Shown: piece by piece, positions 51,185 to 55,198 of the stretch | Layout: every line of letters starts with the position of its first letter | Numbering within the stretch: the stretch's first letter is position 1 | Assembly: GCA_030765145.1 (NCBI GenBank) | Contig: JAVCDA010000037.1 | Location: forward strand, 1 to 55,198 | DNA from: Candidatus Saelkia tenebricola | Lineage (GTDB): Bacteria > Omnitrophota > Gorgyraeia > Kaelpiales > Kaelpiaceae | Direction: 5' to 3' | Length of the DNA stretch: 55,198 nucleotides | Notes under the pieces: generated by a model | The model's database searches: none | What the model was told of the DNA's origin: nothing | The model's input: the letters and a program-made list of their open reading frames with translations, nothing else | Translations under genes and position numbers: made by a program

Positions 51185-53312
51185 TTTCTCCCCCATGTAG
51201 AATAGTAAAGTCCCCAATAACTTCTTCCCTGATAAGAAAACCTTTATCCTGTAAAAACTTCTTTATAGGCAAATATTGCCCATGCTTTTGACAGGTAAAA
51301 TAAAGCCATTGAATATTATAATCAGAACTTACCTCAATTAATAATTCTAAAAATTTTCTCTGTCTATTTTCTGAGAAATCATCCAGCACATTAAGAGTTT
51401 CATCTAAGATAAACGGCAAAGAATCATTCCTACCTTTAGCAAAAATAGAAATTATTGCAAACCGCAGGAACAGGTAAAGACTGGTCTGCATTCCCTTACC
51501 AAGATGTTCTACATTTACACATTCAGGATGCTCTAACGGCTTAAGATGTAAACCTAAATCCGGATTAACCCTGATAAAATCATAATCACTGCTTAAATAC
51601 TGAAAATACTTATTAACAAACTCATTTATATAAGGACCTACTTCAAAATACAGTTCTTCTCCTGCCTGCTTAAGCAATTCTACACTTAAATCCAAACCCT
51701 GCCTGTAAATATTAATCTGCTTCAACTCTTCTTCCAGATTTAATTCTTCAGTATGTAAAACTGTTAAATCATCTTGAGGGAAATAATTTTCTATTGTTTT
51801 TTCCAACACCTGAATATTTCCTTCAATTCTTTTTATATCATCTTGGATCTTTTCTTTTTCAAAAACACTATTTTTAAAAATTTCAATTTTTCTGTTTAAA
51901 TCATCAATATCAATTGCAGCATCAAAATTTGTTTCTTTAATCTGAACATCTAAATCTTTAACTTTATTTAAAATTTGATTGTTTTTCTGCGCTTTATGCC
52001 AGAGTAATTCCAATTCCTCTACATCTTTTACTCCGAGTTCCTTCAGCAAACTATTCCAAAGATCTTCATGGAACTCAATACCTTTAATGCTATCTGAGCT
52101 TTCTAAAACTCCCAATTCCTGACTCCGTTTGGAAATATTTTCAAGAAATTCTTCTAATTCTTTATTTAATTTCAGAATAGATTTTTTATCAACCCTGATA
52201 ATCTTTAAAAAATAAATCGAAACCAATAGCATAAATAATGAAAATACAGCAAAACCATATTTTGCCTCTTTAACATTTAAAAACACGCTTAAAGAAGAAA
52301 AAATAATAACTGACATGATAGAAAGTATTATTAGGATCGTATTATTTCTTAAAGAGCTTTGGATTTTTTGAACACTTTCACTTTTATTTTCAAAGCGAAT
52401 CTTAAGTTCAAAAAGTAAATTCTTATAATTCCTCAAATTCTGAAGATTCTCTAACCCCATCTCTTTTACCATATCGGATATAGCATCATACTCCTTCTGC
52501 ACAACCCCTATTAATCCGGACAATTCTTCCCTTAAAGCTTCCTCTTGAGGTATTATTTTCTGCTGCAGCAAACTATTCTTCTCAACCAAAACAACTTCAA
52601 GCTTTTTTTTCTCAAACAATAGTTCCTTACTTTTTTTGAGCTGTTCATCCAGATTCTCAATTTCTATTTTCAACTCTTCTAATCTTATCTGCCTGCTACC
52701 TGAAATTGTCCGTTTACCTCTTTTTTCCAAAGCACCTATTTTGGTTTTTTTATCCTGTAACTTTTTTAAAGCACTAAGCAAACCTTCTCCTGTTTTTCCC
52801 ATTTCAACAATGGAACGAATTTCATCTAAAATCTTCTTACTCTCTCCTAAGTTAGCAACATCAAATTGCCTAACAATGCTTAATCCCTCAAAAACACTCC
52901 TAGATACTTTTAAAAAATGTTCTCCTGTTAAAAAACCCAGATATTTATCTTGTTTTAAAGCTTGAACCTGCTGCCAGAACCCGTTCATGCTTTTAAAAAC
53001 ACCTACATTATCTTCCCTAGGACTTGCAGAAATTATTTTCTCAATTTTATAATTTTCTCCAGAATCCAAAGATAAGGTTATATTCCCCCCATATCTATCT
53101 GCATTCCAGGGTTTATATCTTAACCTCTTTTTTCTGCCCTCATCAGTCTTAACATCTCCAAACGGATAAAGCATTGCAAATATAGCCTCTAAGAGAGTAG
53201 ATTTACCCTTATCGTTAGGAGCTAATATTACATTTACCCTTTTGGCAAAAGGAATTTTGATATTATTTTTCAATTTTCCAAAACCAAATATTTCAATATC
53301 TTTAAATCTCAT
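51165..53312 (-). CDS. YhaN/SbcC-like AAA ATPase
   Basis: A 715-residue Rad50-like ATPase. The N-terminal half-site is FGKLKNNIKI, then Walker A APNDKGKST at 31-39. Long coiled coils lie on either side of two adjacent membrane helices (NTILIILSIMSVIIFSS and YGFAVFSLFMLLVSIYF), typical of the YhaN branch. The C-terminal half-site has GKGMQTSLYLFLRFAI (ABC-like signature) and LPFILDETLNVLDD (Walker B). Its partner nuclease gene lies just upstream, overlapping by 11 bp. A role in DNA end processing or repair at the membrane is inferred. The ATG at 53312 has GAGG 5 nt upstream. Confidence 0.88.
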   Translation of the reverse strand: MRFKDIEIFGFGKLKNNIKIPFAKRVNVILAPNDKGKSTLLEAIFAMLYPFGDVKTDEGRKKRLRYKPWNADRYGGNITLSLDSGENYKIEKIISASPREDNVGVFKSMNGFWQQVQALKQDKYLGFLTGEHFLKVSRSVFEGLSIVRQFDVANLGESKKILDEIRSIVEMGKTGEGLLSALKKLQDKKTKIGALEKRGKRTISGSRQIRLEELKIEIENLDEQLKKSKELLFEKKKLEVVLVEKNSLLQQKIIPQEEALREELSGLIGVVQKEYDAISDMVKEMGLENLQNLRNYKNLLFELKIRFENKSESVQKIQSSLRNNTILIILSIMSVIIFSSLSVFLNVKEAKYGFAVFSLFMLLVSIYFLKIIRVDKKSILKLNKELEEFLENISKRSQELGVLESSDSIKGIEFHEDLWNSLLKELGVKDVEELELLWHKAQKNNQILNKVKDLDVQIKETNFDAAIDIDDLNRKIEIFKNSVFEKEKIQDDIKRIEGNIQVLEKTIENYFPQDDLTVLHTEELNLEEELKQINIYRQGLDLSVELLKQAGEELYFEVGPYINEFVNKYFQYLSSDYDFIRVNPDLGLHLKPLEHPECVNVEHLGKGMQTSLYLFLRFAIISIFAKGRNDSLPFILDETLNVLDDFSENRQRKFLELLIEVSSDYNIQWLYFTCQKHGQYLPIKKFLQDKGFLIREEVIGDFTILHGGENESEID

Positions 53313-54450
53313 TCCAACCTCTAATTTCCTTGGTGAATATCGCATCTAGCCCCAGTTTTTTTGCCACTTCAAGCACCTCTTTAGGGTATTTAACTTCTAT
53401 ATCTTCAAAAATCTTAAGATAATTTTTCGCCAAAGGAGAAGACTCGACTAATTCATCTGTATACAAAGCGCGGATTTTATCCTTAATGTTAGCTGCAAAA
53501 AATAAATTTTCTGTCTTTATGAAATCCTGCAGTTCTTCCATATCCAACCTAATATCAGGATCCACATCCCCAGTCAAAACAATATTACAAACACCATCTT
53601 TATCCTGAGATTCTTTAAGTAAATCCAAAACGCTTTCTGAAGAACTTATGCCGGTACAATCAATTTCTATTTCTTTATAAGTCCTGTGCTGAAAAGATAT
53701 TTTCTCAACTAAAGGAGGATTATTTTTTTTAAGCTCAACTTTTAAAACAAACCTTTCGCCCATTTCTTTAAAACTGAGTGCTTCAGGAGATCCCGAATAG
53801 AATCCTTTTACTAAATCTGAACCATATGGGACACTTCTACAATTATGATAATGGCCCAAAGCAAAATAATCCGCACCGGAGTTTATTGCATCCTCTGAAG
53901 AAAAAGGCAGGCAATCGCCAAAAACTTTTATATCCCCACCTCCGGTTTCAGCACCATGCATCAATACAATATTTAAAGACTCAGGGTCCTTAACCTTAAA
54001 ATCTTTCAAAATATTATTTTTGAAATTGCCAGGCGTAACTGATACACCGTATATAAAAACATCCTTCTTTACTTCAAACTTTTCAAAATCAGAAGGAAAA
54101 ATATGCACATTGTCAGGCCAGTTATAAAGTAAATACGGCGACCCGTCTATCAAAGGATCGTGATTCCCGGCAACAATAAAAACAGGCAAAGGCCTTAAAG
54201 ATTCCAAACCATAGATAATTAATGATTTTATAGTCTGAGGAGAGAAACAATCTTGTTCAAATAAATCTCCCGCAAAAAGAACAAAATCAAGCTTTTCTTG
54301 ATCTTTAACCGCATTGGTAAACTGAATAACTTTTTTAAAAGTCTCCTCCAGTTCTTTTTTCCTTATGGCAATCTTATCTAAATCAAAAAAACCTAAAAAT
54401 TTAGAATCTAAGTGGAAATCTGCGATTTGAAGAAACTTTGCTTGCATCAA
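53302..54450 (-). CDS. YhaO/SbcD-like metallophosphoesterase (DNA repair exonuclease)
   Basis: A 382-residue Mre11/SbcD-family phosphoesterase with the five metal motifs in order: ADFHLDSKF, LFAGDLFEQD, VAGNHDPLI, VLMHGAETGG and ALGHYHNCRS. A C-terminal capping region follows. The tight pairing with the YhaN-like ATPase gene supports a two-subunit nuclease analogous to SbcCD/Mre11-Rad50. It overlaps the PHP gene by 4 bp. Confidence 0.9.
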   Translation of the reverse strand: MMQAKFLQIADFHLDSKFLGFFDLDKIAIRKKELEETFKKVIQFTNAVKDQEKLDFVLFAGDLFEQDCFSPQTIKSLIIYGLESLRPLPVFIVAGNHDPLIDGSPYLLYNWPDNVHIFPSDFEKFEVKKDVFIYGVSVTPGNFKNNILKDFKVKDPESLNIVLMHGAETGGGDIKVFGDCLPFSSEDAINSGADYFALGHYHNCRSVPYGSDLVKGFYSGSPEALSFKEMGERFVLKVELKKNNPPLVEKISFQHRTYKEIEIDCTGISSSESVLDLLKESQDKDGVCNIVLTGDVDPDIRLDMEELQDFIKTENLFFAANIKDKIRALYTDELVESSPLAKNYLKIFEDIEVKYPKEVLEVAKKLGLDAIFTKEIRGWNEI

Positions 54451-55103
54451 ATAAATTTTTTAACCAGTTGGCAGGAATTCTGCAATATCTGCTCTATTTC
54501 CTGAATCGTTAAATCCAAACTTTCTTCCAAAATAGTCTTAATCTGAATATCGTTTAACAAATCATCCATATCATGAGCGTCGCTATTAAAAACAAGCCTG
54601 GCACCATTTCTTTTAGCTACCCCGTACACATGCCTGTTACCCTCTAAATGACCTGAGCGGGCTGTAAGTTCTAAACATACCCCTGTTTTACTTGCCATAA
54701 GAGCTACTTCATCAGTAATTTTACCGGGATGAGCTAAAATATCAGCACCAGCTTCAACAGCTACCTTATTTGTTCCTTCTATTACCGGCTCAACAGGCGA
54801 TTCTCCATGCACAACGACTAAAACCTTACCCTTTCTCCTGGCATATTTTATGAGTCTGGGAATAAGTTCCAAGGGAGCATGAGTTATCTCAACCCCCGGA
54901 ATTACTTTTATCTTTTTCCCCCAAAACCTGTTTAAATCTTTTGAGACTTTTATTAATCTCGGGAGTACAAAATCTATGTTTGAAGAATCAACATGATCGG
55001 TAAGGGCTATAACTTCATAACCGCAAACAGAAGCTCTCCTCACTAACTCAGACGGCAGTAATGATCCATCGCTAAAAATAGTATGCGTATGTAAATCTAT
55101 CAT
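54447..55103 (-). CDS. PHP-domain phosphoesterase
   Basis: A 218-residue PHP-fold protein with metal-binding HTHTIFSDG, LTDHVDSS, VVHGESP, ILAHPGKI and FNSDAHD. It resembles histidinol-phosphatase-like and YcdX-like PHP proteins; the substrate is not clear. It may act in nucleotide or DNA metabolism because it leads the YhaO-YhaN pair (ATGA overlap). The ATG at 55103 is preferred (it starts MIDLHTHT); an ATG five codons up is possible. Confidence 0.85.
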   Translation of the reverse strand: MIDLHTHTIFSDGSLLPSELVRRASVCGYEVIALTDHVDSSNIDFVLPRLIKVSKDLNRFWGKKIKVIPGVEITHAPLELIPRLIKYARRKGKVLVVVHGESPVEPVIEGTNKVAVEAGADILAHPGKITDEVALMASKTGVCLELTARSGHLEGNRHVYGVAKRNGARLVFNSDAHDMDDLLNDIQIKTILEESLDLTIQEIEQILQNSCQLVKKFI

Positions 55104-55124
55104 TTTATTTTCTCCCAATAATTA

Positions 55125-55198
55125 TGCCCCACGCAGGACTTGAACCTGCGACACCCGGTTTAGGAAACCGGTGCTCTTCCGTACTGAGCTAGCGGGGC
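55125..55198 (-). tRNA. tRNA-Arg (CCT)
   Basis: A complete minus-strand cloverleaf that reaches the last base of the window. The acceptor GCCCCGC pairs with GTGGGGC (one G-U). The D arm is GCTCAGTACGGAAGAGC, the anticodon stem CCGGT/ACCGG carries loop TTCCTAA (anticodon CCT), and the T arm is GCAGG-TTCAAGT-CCTGC. The discriminator is A. CCA is not encoded. Confidence 0.95.

Overview
The window reads as a low-GC, dense bacterial chromosome that is almost entirely housekeeping and almost entirely on the minus strand. Genes run in very long operons with ATGA or TAATG overlaps. A Gram-negative-type rod is suggested by MreBCD/RodA/PBP2, LspA and PilT. Diadenylate cyclase, DksA/TraR and the DUF2344 radical-SAM partner occur alongside. 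A few monocistronic genes encode exported proteins, some with cytosol-type enzyme domains. This mix fits the candidate phylum Omnitrophota (former OP3), but that is an inference from gene content, not a search result.

Layout. 1-6281 (minus): acpS (cut by the edge), pdxJ, YbbR-like, cdaA, folP, ftsH (with an apparent +1 frameshift) and tilS. 6487-7023: a basic-tailed translation-factor-like barrel protein and a possible tiny ORF. 7113-10718: an accessory island made of three ~193-bp direct repeats (R1-R3), each separating one self-contained gene, and ending at an intact elongator tRNA-Met. The repeats contain the 3' half of that same tRNA. The three genes encode an exported methyltransferase-like protein and two small exported proteins. 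10772-29224 (minus): one apparent ~18-kb operon, yggS-proC-yggT-pnp-ileS-dksA-lspA-rluD-(coiled coil)-aroA-mreB-mreC-mreD-mrdA-rodA-radical SAM-GGDEF-pilT-DUF2344. 29320-31158: pabBC.

31159-31558 is non-coding. It holds the pabBC promoter and, divergently, a strong sigma70-type promoter driving a predicted ~145-nt C-rich small RNA that ends in a terminator. 31559-46495 (minus): a second ~15-kb operon, rimP-nusA-infB-trpS-scpA-scpB-pheA-hisC-aroF-tyrA-cmk-plsC-ispH-rpsA-tyrS, which combines translation, chromosome segregation and aromatic amino-acid synthesis. It is preceded by a leader with a terminator hairpin and an 11-codon leader ORF overlapping rimP.

46671-49593 (plus): a decayed exported-protein gene, then a 778-aa exported protein with a uridine-kinase-like P-loop domain. 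49611-55198 (minus): cupin, tRNA-Gly, rpmE, purC, a YhaN/YhaO-type ATPase-nuclease pair, a PHP-domain protein and tRNA-Arg.

The strongest candidate for something undescribed is the tRNA-Met-anchored cassette array at 7113-10718. Next are the predicted sRNA at 31343-31488, the ftsH frameshift at 4808-4813, and the rimP leader.
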